A stretch of DNA of 64,000 bases, from contig NW_022145601.1 in NCBI RefSeq assembly GCF_000002235.5, positions 3,345,563 to 3,409,562 of the forward strand. The letters run 5' to 3'. Positions 22,838 through 35,488 of the stretch are shown here, piece after piece. The stretch comes from Strongylocentrotus purpuratus (Eukaryota > Echinodermata > Echinoidea > Camarodonta > Strongylocentrotidae). The translations under genes and the position numbers were made by a program. Each line of letters starts with the position of its first letter. Position 1 is the stretch's first letter. A model generated the notes under the pieces. It made no database searches. It was not told where the DNA came from and saw only the letters and a program-made list of their open reading frames with translations.

Positions 22838-24526
22838 TCAGGTGGGCTGTATCTAATACAGACCACCTTATATTTTTGTTAAAATCGCCTTTATTTATTA
22901 TTCTTTATTATTTATTTTTCTTATTTTGAACCACTTTTTTGTTAACAAGATAACTTTGAAATGGTTCAACCAAATATCTTGAAATTTGGCACACATATGT
23001 ATAGGCATGTGTACAAAACAAGGTAAGGTTTTCAACCTTGACCTTGACTGATGACGTCTTCTAGGCGCCATTTTGTGAATTTTTCTGAAAATCAACTCAT
23101 GATCATATCTTCATAACCAAAAGTTATTTCTCATTCATATTTATCATGATCAAGGTCAATATCAGTCCGGTTAATTTCAGGTCAAAATACGCGCGCATGC
23201 GCGTACGTACGCGCGTCAGTACGCGCGCAAATTTTTTAAATGCTTAAATTCGTCTCAAATTTTTTTTGCATACGTTTCAGGTCATTTTAAGCATTATATA
23301 AAAAATCGCGCACACGCGCATGCGCGCGCGTTTCCGCGCGTAACACCATAACAAAACATAGAATCGCCATTTCTTTTTTTTTCATGATATTTCTCATGTT
23401 TTTTCAAACAATTTGATACCATGTTTATCTCTTTATGACCCTTAATAACAAGATGAGCGTCCATTCAAGATAAATGTCCATGCGCGCGAGCTCTTGTAAT
23501 ACATAGCATATATGGGCAAAAACATGCCTATACAAATTCCATTATAGCTATTTGGAATGGAACTGGACCCCTAATATTTTTTCATATTTCGATAGAGAAT
23601 GAGTCGGAAATATGATTTAATGTCAATGCGCGCGCAAAATTTTGAAATGCTCAAAATCGTCTCAAAATCATTTTGCATACGTTTTAGGCCATTCTAAGCA
23701 TTTTATAAAAAATCGCGCACTTTATAAAAAGTCGCGCACACGCACATGCGTGCGCGTTTTCGCGCGTAAAACTATTGCACAACATAGAATCGCCATTTTT
23801 TTTCTTTCATAATATTCCACATATTTTTACAAACAAATTGATACCATGTTTGTCTCTTTATGACTATTAATAACGGAATAAATCGACCGTTTAACATTAA
23901 TTTCAGTGCGCGCGAGCTCTTGTAATACATAGCATATATGGGCAAAAACATGCCTATACAAAATCCATTGTAGCTCTTTAGGATGCAAGGTGACCCCAAT
24001 TTCTTTTCATCTTTTAATAGAGTATGAATTGGAGATACCATTTCATGTCTCATTTGACCCTTAATTAACTCATGACGTCATCATAATGGCCTCCAAACTC
24101 AAAATTTCAATTTGCATATTATGACGTCAGCATATTTACGGAAAATTGATTGTATCTCTGTAAATATCGATCGATTTACTTTCAAATTTTGATATGATCT
24201 AGCTGAGACCATTTCCTACAAATGTTGTTGCTATTATTTTTCATTTTGACAAAGGCATCGTGGCGTATTTTTGCGATTAAAGGAGGCATGTCAATTTTTC
24301 ACATTTTGCGTGTATTCTCTATGGAACATTACTTTTTCTCAAAACTGGGTTCTACATTTCCGTCTTTCGCGAGCAATATCTCCGTCGTTTTAGCTTCGTT
24401 TACGCTGAACTTCGAGTATGTTGTAGCTGAGACAATAAGATATTTCAAATATGCCCTTGATTTTTTCTCAAATTTTAGTTGGATCAGCCCACCTATACTT
24501 GTTCCAAACAAGTATTACAAATCTAG
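22838..24526 (+). mobile_element. Inserted Helitron, second tandem copy
   Basis: It begins TCAGGTGGGCTG immediately after the CTAG of the preceding copy, with no spacer, and ends CTAG at 24523-24526. It is 1689 bp, about 450 bp longer than its neighbour, because a block is duplicated inside: the sequence around 23265-23520 recurs at about 23660-23950, including the alternating CGCGCA tract. Head-to-tail Helitron arrays are known from rolling-circle transposition. Confidence 0.8.
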
Positions 24527-25669
24527 TTTATTTTTCTTAATTCTTACCACTTTTTTTGTTAGCAAGATAACTTGAAAATGGCTTAATCAAATAAATTGAA
24601 ATTTGGCACATATATGTATGGGCATATGGACAAAGCAACGGTAAGGTTTTTAACCTTGACCTTGACTGATGACGTCATCTAGGCGCCATTTTGTGACATT
24701 TTCTGAAAATAAACTCATGATCATATCTTCATAACCAAAAGTTATTTCTCCTTTATATTCATCATGATCAAGATCAATATCAGTCCGGTCAATTTCAGAT
24801 AAAAAAAACGCGCACATGCGCGTACGTCCGCGCGTCAGTGCGCGCGCAAAATATTAAAATGCTCAAAATCGTCTCAAATTTATTTTGCATACGTTTCAGG
24901 CCATTTTAAGCATTTTATAAAAAAAATCGCGCACACGCGCATGCGCGCGCGTTTTCGCGCGTAACACCATTACACAACATAGAATCTCCATTTTTTTTCT
25001 TTCATGATATTTCTCATTTTTTTTCGAACAATTTGATACCATGTTCATCTCTTTATGACCATTAATAACAAGATGAGCGTCCATTCAAGATAAATGTCCG
25101 TGCGCGCGAGCTCTTGTAATACATAACATATATGGGCAAAAACATGCCTATAGAAAATCCATTATAGCTCTTTTGGGATGCACCTGGACCCCCAATTTTT
25201 TTTTCATATTTTGATAGAGAATGAGTTGGAGATATGATTCAATGTCTCATTTGGCTATTAAAAATACTCTGACATCATCATAATGGCCTTGGAACTAAAA
25301 ATACGAATTTGCATATTATGAAGTCAGCATATTTTTGGAAAATTGATTGTATCTCTGTAAATATTGATCGATTTTATTCCAAATTTCAATATGTTGTAGC
25401 TAAGACAATTTTCTACAAGCTTAATAATAACCATTTTTCATTTTGATGACGTCATCAGAGTGAAATTTCGATCAAAGGCCTCATGTCAGAAATTTCATAA
25501 TTTGCGTGTTACGACTATTGAAGGTGAATTTGATTCACGTAATGAATCTACATGATATTGTTTTTTAAGAATTTTGAAGCAGTATTTTGCTTATTTTTGC
25601 TCTATTTTGTCTCAAATTTTAGTTGACCAGCCCACCTATACTTGTTCCAAACAAGTATTACATGTCTAG

Positions 25670-26367
25670 TTTATATTGCTTCTCGCCGCAATGGAGGATT
25701 AGCAACATAAAATAATTTGTTATAATAGATGAATATATACATGTATATACATATTTCTCTCTCACACACCTTTTTCTCATGTTTTCTTATAATATTGTTC
25801 GTATTATTTTATGTTCATTTTATTTTTTTTTTACTATAGATAAGACCGCTACTTTTAATAGATTTCACATGATGATTTATATTTTATGATTGCTTGTTAT
25901 GAGTATGTTAGTTCATATGTTAATTTTTTTTTATTTTGGGGCTTGGACCCCTTAGAATAACAGCTATTTCTAACAAGGGCAATCCAACCGCTAAACTCAA
26001 CACTATACACTAGTGTAGGCCTACAGTGCATCGAACTCATGATCGAGTGGTAATCAGTAAATCAAAGCAAACGTAGGCCGGAGTGTACATACTTCCAACT
26101 CCCATCGACCGCGGCAGGTGCGCAGGAGCATTTGTTGATACAAGCGCGATATACCGGAAGCGATCACTCACAATAAGGCTGCAGTGGGTAATTGATTGGC
26201 AATATTAATGGACCAATTAAATACACAGTATGGTTGCATTATTAGCGACGTCATTATTTCACTTATGGATAAAGAAGGAAAAGTTACCAACTGCCTGTAA
26301 TAAAGGGCCTGTAATGTGTTTATCAGGAAACGAAAGTGATGGTATTGTGATTGCAGGTTTTTTTTTC
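25670..26367. other. Noncoding spacer
   Basis: AT-rich DNA between the Helitron cluster and the TTAA-bounded element. No exon, known repeat or RNA gene was recognised. Confidence 0.5.
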
Positions 26368-27310
26368 TTAAAGGTGAAATTCAAAGAAAATCACAAATAT
26401 GTCAACTAATGTATCAATAGAAACTGGTAAGCTAAAAGATTGCCATCGTACAAATTAAAGGTCAACTACATATCGGGTGATTTATAAAAATACAAATACA
26501 ACCACCTCCATAGCAGCTGGGATATACGAGAGATTCGCCGGAAAATAACGATGTTTTAATGACGTCACTATATGGACCAACACTGCCTAAGCAGACGACA
26601 TCCCATAGAGAATGAACATAATTGCAAAGCTATTGTTTGTCAAATTATAATGAGTTTAGTGTATATAAATGTAATGGCATGTCAAACCATTCAAAATGGG
26701 ATATGACCCGATTCTGATAACTAAAATCTTTTGCTTGTAAATACACAGGATAGAGGTTAATTAACAATCAAAGAAACCAGACTTTCGAATTGAAAACCCC
26801 CCGGAATGATATTAAGGACGGCATTTGTTCCCTCTTGAAACGCCGAACATACCCGGGTGTGTGCAGCTGGATATACAATAGCGTCTTATTTTGTTAACAA
26901 GCGAAAGATTCCTTTATTTTTGTATCGCTGCATTTGTCATCAAAATAAAACCATGCACGGGGTTTAGAGTGAGACAATATATTATACATTTAGCCTGACG
27001 GTAGTGAATTAAGAGAAAGAACTCAAGAGAAGATGAAAATACAGGCACTGAAAATGTGTGAGATGTCATGGGGCATCGTCTGCTTGTGCAAGTCATGTCC
27101 ATACTGTGATCTCACACATCTCAGCAGCGTTCGGAGAGCTCTTCAGGTGCTATGCCGGGACTGTATTTAAGCGTTTTGTAATTTATAATAATCATTACTT
27201 CGAATGTTTCCAAGCATTGAATTTTGATAACCTTGTCGAATCAAAGTTTCAACTTTGCAATTTGAATGGAAATAAAGTTATTTTTTAAAATCAATGAATA
27301 TCTACTTTAA
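26368..27310 (+). mobile_element. TTAA-bounded non-autonomous DNA transposon, copy A
   Basis: TTAA stands at both borders. The inner ends are weakly inverted: AGGTGAAATTC on the left, GAATATCTACT on the right. The 943-bp body is matched in inverse orientation at 36699-37618 along its whole length. TTAA target sites are used by piggyBac and Kolobok elements; no transposase is present, so the superfamily stays open. A 76-codon frame conserved in both copies (RCHGxSSxCAxHVHTV) has no known domain. Confidence 0.8.
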
Positions 27311-27352
27311 CGAGGTTGAATGATTTTAAACTACTGTATATGATATTTACAT

Positions 27353-27373
27353 AGAGAGAGAGAGAGAGAGAGA
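27353..27373 (+). repeat. (GA)n microsatellite
   Basis: About ten GA units just after the TTAA element. Confidence 0.9.
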
Positions 27374-27659
27374 TAATAAATTAATGGATATAATTTATGA
27401 TGCCATATCGCGAAAAAGGGAGGAGCTCTAGGCATGTGTATAGTGATTTCATAGGCCCGACCAATGTTTCAATGATATCATAATGATTCAACAAGCTATA
27501 TATAGAACAACCGTAACCACATTAATTGACTTGTTTTTCTCATCTCGCCCTAGTAGGAGAGTGCACATGCAAGCAAATAAAGTGACTCCAGATTTGTTAC
27601 AATCTAAATAAAATGTTCATGGGACATTACCCATTGTCCTTATAGTATACCAATGTCCT

Positions 27660-27880
27660 TTGACAATACATTAATCTACATTTGCGACTCTCCACCCAGG
27701 TGAAGTAAATGGGTACCCGGCCGGTAGGAATAAATTCCTCGAATGCTTTGCATGGCGCCTTATTATGGCAGCTCAGCTCACAGCCGGGGTAATAATAATC
27801 ATGACATAATTATTAAGCGCAGTAGAGTTCATAATTATAGTAGCTGCGCTATATAAATTGACTTATATTATTATTGTCTC
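27660..27880 (+). repeat. SINE body, plus strand
   Basis: It matches the minus-strand SINE at 8345-8600: ATTAATCTACATTTGC, CTCCACCCAGGTGAAGTAAA, then AAGCGCAGTAGAGTTCATAA and a 3' part CTGCGCTATATAAATTGACTTATATTATTATTG. The tRNA-like head is missing or degraded. Confidence 0.6.
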
Positions 27881-28059
27881 TTCCATATTGACACACTAGA
27901 GGATGAGAAAGCTCGTTAATTATCTTTCACCTCTTTCTACACTGAATGAGCTTCCGACCCGTTTCCCATCCCCCTTCACCGCACCCTCTATAGTGGTAGT
28001 TATTTTACCTAACTGCTAAGAAAGCATAAATGCTTGTTAGTAAGCAACCAGCGGACCGA

Positions 28060-28165
28060 CGGCTTAAGGTCCTCTCCGAGAGACCTGATAATGAGGATAA
28101 ATGCCTTACCCAAAGGGCACTAGCGCATCGCCTTGGTTTCGAACCCGGGTCATCGGATTACGATG
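28060..28165 (-). repeat. tRNA-derived SINE head, minus strand
   Basis: On the minus strand GGGTTCGAAACC is a good B-box. It is followed by GCGCTAGTGCCCTTTGGG and the body ATTATCAGGTCTCTCGGAG, which is the same family as 13118-13245. Confidence 0.6.
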
Positions 28166-28689
28166 TCTCATATAGTATACATTCATGAAAATAATAACAA
28201 CCAACAACGATAATAATAAAATAGTCTAAACTTCAGTCAGTCTAACAAGTTTCCCTTTTTTCATGTGTCCATTCCCCATCTATATTTTATACGAGACAAT
28301 TATAGGTATAAACAATTTTTTTGAAGGAATGAATGAGGAATGTTCCGTGATTTTCGTAAGTTCTTTTTTACCAGCTCTCTGTTTTGCCTAACTTTAAAAA
28401 TTAAGATTATGCCTATATATATTGAAACTTAAAAGCCATTCCATATTCCGTATTACAACAGTATGATAAATTTGTCTGCGACAATAAATCGTTAAAAATA
28501 TTGCCGCTATCGCTTGAAGTATATAGATCTATATGAGAACAATATTTAATTTTGATCCTGTCATGATCTTGCTATATGGATCTGGATCTTGCTACATTTC
28601 TTTTTATTCGAGACTAATCAATGAAGGCAAGGAAATAAAAAAAAATATATTAACATACATATTATTAATGGCCTATTATTGTGTAGTCT

Positions 28690-29075
28690 ACAAAAGATAT
28701 TGGGCGAAGGATCGCATCTTCAGAGTGGGCGTGTCCGAGGCGGTAAGAATCGTCTGGAAGTCGCAGGTATACGGTGCGGTGCCAGTATGTACCACTGATC
28801 TCTACGGAAAGTGGTATGTACCGGTTACACTCTTTATTGGCTATGCTGAACGTGTAGATAGTGGTGTTGGACGAAAAACCTGAGGCACAAGCGCGAACGG
28901 CACGAAAAGAACTGCACGAAATGGCCCTGTTCGATAGAAACATTGTAAGAGGGGTTGCATTGGTGAGTAAAACAGTTAAAAGTGACTTTTGAGAGTTTCT
29001 GAATTTGAGCTGGTGATGTTTTGAGTGTGTGAAGAACACCTCGTTGAACAGGCAGACAGCGCGTGAATTCCGGCG
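28690..29075. repeat. Dispersed repeat, copy at 28.7 kb
   Basis: It shares an ordered set of phrases with 63530-63870: GTGTTGGACGAAA, CTCGATAGAAAC or TTCGATAGAAAC, GGTGAGTAAA, GGTGATGTTTTGA, and GAACAGGC followed by AACAGCG or GACAGCG. Open frames on the minus strand reach 181 codons here, but they differ between copies and have no known domain. An old transposon or retroposed sequence is likely. Confidence 0.6.
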
Positions 29076-29589
29076 CACGGCATCGGGAGAGGCCCGGGAG
29101 CGGGATAGGGGTGCAGGTGACATAACTCGCAGAAGAAGACCGCTCGCCATGCCTATACAAATTACAGTCACGTTGCAAATGAGAAAGGGGGAGGGGTAAT
29201 GAGAAAACACGTGTTATGCTACTTTTTCTCACTTGTTCATACAATGCTCTGTGATTTTGTATCAGTGTACTTATGGGAAAATAACTTTAGAAACCCATTA
29301 TTATCTTCTATAAATCAGTATAAACAATAAATGATTGCATGCATATTTATGCACACATACATGATGTAGGAGCATCACTATCCTGGCTGTGTATAGCAAA
29401 AGCTGTGCATTTGATTCCCAACATTTCTAGCCCGGCAGCCCAGAGCACTTTGATCAAACGAACAAGGTACCAATATCTGAGTATTGGAACATTTGGGGAA
29501 AAACCAAGGATATCCAAATGTGGATGTCTGCCGGGGTCCCTCTGCTGCATGTGCCCACAGGGGCCAGTTGAGAGGGGCCCAAAAATGCT

Positions 29590-30165
29590 TCTGATCAAAC
29601 TAACGAGGTACCACTTGAAACCAGTGTTAACTAAATGCATGAATGCCACAGAGCACGGAATGGCCCATGCCAGACAAAATTTCTGCTGCTAAGGGCCCGA
29701 CAGACGCCCCCAAAGGGGGCCCCTAAACATGCATTTGATCAAACGAACGAGGTACCACTTGAAACCAGTGTTAACTAAATGCATGAATGCCACAGAGCAC
29801 TGAATGGCCCATGCCAGACAAAATTTCTGCTGCAAAGGGCCCGCCAGACGCCCCCAAAGGGGGCCCCCTAAAAAATGCATTTGATCAAACGAATGAGGTA
29901 CCACTTGAAACCAGTGTTAACTAAATACATGAATGCCACAGAGCACTGAATGGCCCATGCCAGACAAAATTTCTGCTGCTAAGGGCCCGCCAGACGCCCC
30001 CAAAGGGGGCCCCCTAAAAAATGCATTTGATCAAACGAACGAGGTACCACTTGAAACCAGTGTTAACTAAATGCATGAATGCCACAGAGCACTGAATGGC
30101 CCATGCCAGGCAAATTTTCTGCTGCTAAGGGCCCGCCAGACGCCCCTCAATGTGGCCCAAAGCCC
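29590..30165. repeat. 146-bp tandem repeat, left arm
   Basis: Four units, marked by GAATGCCACAGAGCA at 29641, 29785, 29931 and 30077 (spacing 144, 146, 146). Each carries GATCAAACGAACGAGGTACC and a GGGCCC...GGGGGCCCC GC-rich part. Confidence 0.9.
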
Positions 30166-33100
30166 ATATATGTAGCATTAACCCAGATTAAATATGCAAG
30201 GTACCACTCAAAATCAGTTTTGAATGGTCGGGTTTATCTTACAGACTACGGAAATCATCATGTTCAATAAATTTCCTCCTGCAAATGGGCCCACAGACAC
30301 ACTGAAAAAGTGGGCCCCAGATGGGCCATGATCAAATGAAGGAGAAACCATTTGAATCTACTTGTAACTTAATAGTTGAATGCCACAATGCACTGGATGG
30401 CCCATACCAGACACATTTTCTGCTTCTTAGGGCCTGCCAGACGCCCCCAAAATGTGGCCAAATGCCTATTATTGTATCATTGACCAAAGTTTATTATAAA
30501 GACCTACTTTAGGTACGACTCAAAATCGATTAGGAATGGTCGGGTTAATTGCACAGACTAAGGAAATTACCATGACAAATTTTCTGCTGCAAAGGGGCCG
30601 TTAGACACACCAAAAAAGGAGGGCCCCACACGGCCCATGGACAATTATCAGTGATACTACTTGTACATAAAAACAATATGAAATAAAAAGGCACATTCCA
30701 CAGAGTAAATAACTGCCGCTGCAAGACAAATGTTATTCTGAATAGGGCCCAACAGATAGAAAAATGGGTGGCTCAATGTGGATACTGGGCCTAAGGAATT
30801 GAACATTAATGTAGATTAAATTTGCCTTGTAACATGACATTTCAAGCAGATTACATTATTGCAATCCTAAATTTGATTACAGAATTATAACATGGTATAT
30901 TCTACTAAATAAATATGGTGACTATCAGAATTATACTCAAGACATGTGACCTCATTTTACTACAACTAACAACTAACAGTAACATAGCATATGCCTATAC
31001 ATTGTATATGTTTCTCAGCAACACCACAAGTTACAGAGGATCTATTGTAATCCATTATAATCTCTCTGTATCTCTATATCATTCCTTCCCTTCTTCTCCC
31101 TCTTATCTCCACTCAAATAGAAATTCGAATTATCAAGTATAGTCTTGTGTTATGTTATATAAATTGTGTTTTAAATATGTAGATATTGAATACTTTTTAC
31201 ATTCATTGTCAACCTCAAATAAGGGCCCTTATTCTATTTTGGCTGCTGCATACTTCATAATACATGTACTTAGCTGTTTATAGTATTCAACTATTTGATG
31301 TGATGTGTCTCGTCCTTTAAAAAAATTTCCTGTAATATTTGATGCTTCCATTGAAATGAAATGAATGAATGACCGTTTATGCCCTACACGGGACCAGCAA
31401 TTGTTCGAGTTTCTTTAGCTATTAGCTGCTCTAAGCAAAATTACTTGTATGGAACAACATTTCATGCCATAGGCCTAAGAAAAAGAAACACTGTCATTTA
31501 TATCAGGTTGCAATTTACAATGAATGAAGAATACTTTCTTCCAATCAATTTCAAAGTTCAACCATAAAACAGTATTGTAACTAATGACAGCATTTCTTCT
31601 CTGTAATTGAGGCATATGCCCTTAGACTCTTGTAGATGCTAATAATTTGGTGGAATGACATAAACACAATTCGACAAATCAAGCCTGTAACCCTCAATTA
31701 TCAAGAGCCTGCTTGATTAGTATTTGGTTTATAGCAAGACTGGAAGAATTATTCAATTATGTTGAACGTTGAATAGGAAAGTGAGTAAATGCCATAATTT
31801 ATCAAACATTGCAAACATTATTTTCATGTATGTCTACCTTATAAAATGCTTCCGGATGGTGCACTAGTGAATCTCAGTTGGAATGTCATATTTCTCTATT
31901 TTGAGTCAAATATCGGAAATGTGTTACATCGCTTCATATTTCATGAGAGTTATACAACGCTTCTCCAGAGTGTGAGTATAACCAACTAGGCCTACATTCT
32001 AACTGAACTAGCTGAAACAAAAATCAATGGGATATACTGTTAATAATTATGTTGGTCAGCCCATTGGATTGGACGTACATGTAGCAGGGTTGGCCGGGAT
32101 GATACATCCCCCAGCAGTTGACCAACGAAGCACAGGCGCACAGAGTTTCCAAGCTGGGAATTAATAGGACTCTACTACCTCAACACAACTAAAGAACTAG
32201 ACTAGGCGTAAATATTCAAATTTGACTGAATGCCAAAAATACAACAAACAACAACAACAACAACATTAGATGGCAAACCAGATATAGAGGCTAATGTGAT
32301 CCAAGTGTGCTTTAATTTTTTTTCTTCCATACTGGAAAGTTTGCTTGGAGCAGGAAATATAGTTAAAGAAACAAAAACAATAGCTGGTCCAGTGTAGGGC
32401 ATTTATATTCATTCATTTAACCAATTTCAGTGGAAGCATAAGAAATTACAGGAGAATCTTAAAAAGATAAGATACATCATATCAAATAGTCAAATATTAT
32501 AAACAGGTAAGTAAATGTATGCTACAGTAGCAGGCAGCACCCAAAAGAGCATTTATTTGAGGTTGACAATGAATGTAAAAAGAATTCAATATTTACATAT
32601 TTCATAAACACATTTCATATCGCATAACAAAGAACTACATGTATACTTGTTAATTCCAAGTTCTGTTTGAGTGCAGATAAGAGGGAAAAGAAGGAAAGGA
32701 CTGACATAGAGAGATACAAAGAGATAATCATGTGACCTGAGGAGGGAGTGTAATAGATCCTCTGTAACGTGTGGTATCATATGCTATATGTTACTGTTAG
32801 CTGTTAATTGGAGTAAAATCAGGTAACATATGTCTTAGGTAGAATATTTATTAAGTAGTATACACCACATTTTAATTCTGTAATCAAATTTAGGATTGCA
32901 ATAATGTAATCTGCTTGAAATGTCATGTTACAAGGCAAATTTAATCTACATTAATGTTCAATTCCTTAGGCCCAGGTTCCACATTGAGCCACCCTGTTTT
33001 CTATCTGGTGGGCCCTATGTAGATTAAAATTTCTCTTGTATCGGCAGTTATTTATTCTGTGGAATATGCTCTTTTAATTCATATTGGTTTTGTGTAGTTT

Positions 33101-33589
33101 CTCTTATGTTTGTTCATGGGCCATTGGGGCTCCTCTTTTTTAGGGTGTCATTCGACACTTTTGCAGCAGAAAATAAGTATGTCATGGTAATTTCCTTAGT
33201 CTGTAAGAATGAATCCGACCCTTCCAAATCAGTTTGATTCGTACCTAAAGTAGGCCTTTATATTAAACGTTGGTCAATGATACAATAATGGCCTTTGGCC
33301 ACATTTTGGGGGCGTCTGGCAGGCCCTAAGAAGCAGAAAATGTGTCTTGCATGGGCCATTCAGTGCATTGTGGCATTCAACTATTAAGTTACAATTAGAT
33401 TCGAATGGTTTCTCCTTCATATGATCATGGCCCATTTGGGGCCCACTCTTTCAGTGTGTCTGTGGGCCCATTTGCAGGAGGAAATTTATTGAACATGATA
33501 ATTTCCGTAGTCTGTAAGATAAACCCGAACATTCAAAACTGATTTTAAGTGGTACCTTGCATATTTAATCTGGGTCAATGCTATATATA

Positions 33590-34175
33590 TGGGCTTTGGG
33601 CCACATTTAGGGGCGTCTGGCGGGCCCTTAGCAGCAGAAATTTTGTCTGGCATGGGCCATTCAGTGCTCTGTGGCATTCATGCATTTAGTTTACACTGGT
33701 TTCAAGTGGTACCTCGTTCGTTTGATCAAATGCATTTTTTAGGGGGCCCCCTTTGGGGGCGTCTGGCGGGCCCTTAGCAGCAGAAATTTTGTCTGGCATG
33801 GGCCATTCAGTGCTCTGTGGCATTCATGCATTTAGTTAACACTGGTTTCAAGTGGTACCTCGTTCGTTTGATCAAATGCATTTTTTAGGGGGCCCCCTTT
33901 GGGGGCGTCTGGCGGGCCCTTAGCAGCAGAAATTTTGTCTGGCATGGGCCATTCAGTGCTCTGTGGCATTCATGCATTTAGTTAACACTGGTTTCTAGTG
34001 GTACCTCGTTCGTTTTATCAAATGCGTTTTTAGGGGGCCCCCTTTGGGGGTGTCTGTCGGGCCCTTTGCAGCAGAAATTTTGTCTGGCATGGGCCATTCC
34101 GTGCTCTGTGGCATTCATGCATTTAGTTAACACTGGTTTCAAGTGGTACCTCGTTCGTTTGATCAGAAGCATTTT
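33590..34175. repeat. 146-bp tandem repeat, right arm
   Basis: The inverted counterpart of the block at 29590-30165, with about four units marked by TGGCATTCATGCATTTAGTT. The units are close in sequence to those of the left arm. Confidence 0.9.
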
Positions 34176-34329
34176 TGGGCCCCTCTCAACTGGCCCCAGG
34201 GGCCACATGCAGCAGAGGGACCCCGGCAGACATCCACATTTGGATATCCTAGGTCTTTCCCCAAATGTTCCAATACTCAGATATTGGTACCTCGTTCGTT
34301 TGATCAAAGTGCTCTGGGCTGCCGGGCTA

Positions 34330-35407
34330 TTCAATCACCACTGTACAAAACTCAACTGATTTCATTAAAAATCGGATTTTTAGTGACAATTGATGACACT
34401 TAAATAGCAGTAAAATACATTTTTTTCAACCTACTGATGAATTCAAATTGTAGGGGATTCACTATAAGTACAGGAATGACAAGAGATCAGACAGGAATTG
34501 GAGATTAAAACACCTTTAATTAGGCGACAACGGCCTCCGAAACAACGATAAGAATATCACAGACAACTGTCCATTTTGACAACTGCCGATCACGATCCCG
34601 ATCATATCGGTATCGGTTATTGATATCAATCCCTATAAAATTGCAAGTCTACTGTCAAACTTTGCTTACAGCCGCAACGGCACTGTGTGGTGTGTATATT
34701 TGTGTATAGGTCTAATAATACCTGCCTCACAGCAAGTATGCAGTGCTAGAGGTCAATACACATTAGCATTGACTCTCTGTGCTTTGCTGGAGTGGATTTA
34801 AGTGCCTATTTGGAAAAACAAAAAAAGAATTGAAGAATAAAATGGAGCAGAAAGTAAAAATGGGGATGGAAAAGAAGATTATACAAAGCAGTCTAGTGTA
34901 ATACATGAAAAAAGGTGGAAAAGTGCAAGAACTGGAACTTGGAAGGAAGGATGATCGAGCAAGAGAGGATCAGTTGTGAAAAAGAGGAAAGGAGGGAAGG
35001 ATGGGAACTTGAGAAGGAGGAGGGGATCAGAGGGAGATGAAAATGAAGCTGTCTTGACATGGGAAAGAGAAAGACAAAATATAAATTAACTGATCGTGAG
35101 AATGAAAAAGGTGTATTATGTCTGATTTCTTTCAAACCTTCACCAGTATTCTTTTCTGATTATTTTGCTTTCTTCTAGAGTTGTTTGCTATCAAGGTGGG
35201 ATTTCCATTTGAGGCGCCCATCAGAAGTGCATTTGACAATAGTGTTAAATATCAATGGGTTTTCTATTGTACTGTAGGCCTTCACAATGTACATGATTAT
35301 GTTTATAATATTCACCAGGCTACAATACTGTACATAGAAAGTCATTTACCGTAATTGATATTCAAAGCATTTACATTTTATTTCTCTCTAATCCCCTTCA
35401 CATATAG
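34330..35407. other. Spacer upstream of gene 2
   Basis: It should contain the 5' end of gene 2 if that gene is compact, but no ATG-containing exon with a phase-0 donor was convincing. A purine-rich patch lies at 34840-35060. Confidence 0.4.
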
Positions 35408-35488
35408 GTCATTGCGTTGAAAGGCCTATTTATCAGCTGTATGGCTCTGACTGATTCGTCTATTGCTTGCAATAGTGATCCTGAAGCA
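35408..35488 (+). CDS. Gene 2 first recognised exon
   Basis: An 81-base exon after CACATATAG, ending at GCA/GTGAGT, phase 0 on both sides. It encodes a moderately hydrophobic segment (IALKGLFISCMALTDSSIA) followed by CNSDPEA. An in-frame TAG sits directly before it, so the start codon must be in an upstream exon unless the internal Met is used, which would leave no signal peptide. Confidence 0.6.

Larger units (their letters stand above)
21522..25669 (+). mobile_element. Non-autonomous Helitron, split by two others
   Basis: The 5' end is TCAGGTGGGCTG after an A at 21521; the 3' end is CTAG at 25666-25669 followed by T. A hairpin (ACTTGTTCC/AAACAAGT) lies about 10 bases before CTAG. These are the marks of a Helitron: 5' TC, 3' hairpin plus CTRR, insertion between A and T. 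The element itself is 21522-21588 joined to 24527-25669, about 1.2 kb; the rest is inserted DNA. No Rep/helicase gene is present. Confidence 0.85.
29428..34329. mobile_element. 4.9-kb palindromic (foldback) element
   Basis: Two arms of about 2.0 kb face each other: 29428-31465 and 32310-34329. Both outer edges read TAGCCCGGCAGCCCAGAGCA going inwards. The arms match along their length, including the CTACACGGGACCAGC-type phrase at the inner edges. A loop of about 840 bp (31466-32309) separates them. Each arm contains a block of 146-bp tandem units. No transposase frame was seen. The form is that of a foldback transposon or two facing copies of one repeat; no target duplication could be fixed. 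Confidence 0.75.

Noticed and set aside
28665..29244. 181- and 136-codon minus-strand frames
   Set aside because: They overlap each other in two frames within a dispersed repeat; the second copy at 63.6 kb does not keep either frame.
29347..34359. Frames of 60 to 118 codons in the palindrome
   Set aside because: They repeat with the 146-bp unit, occur on both strands and show no domain.
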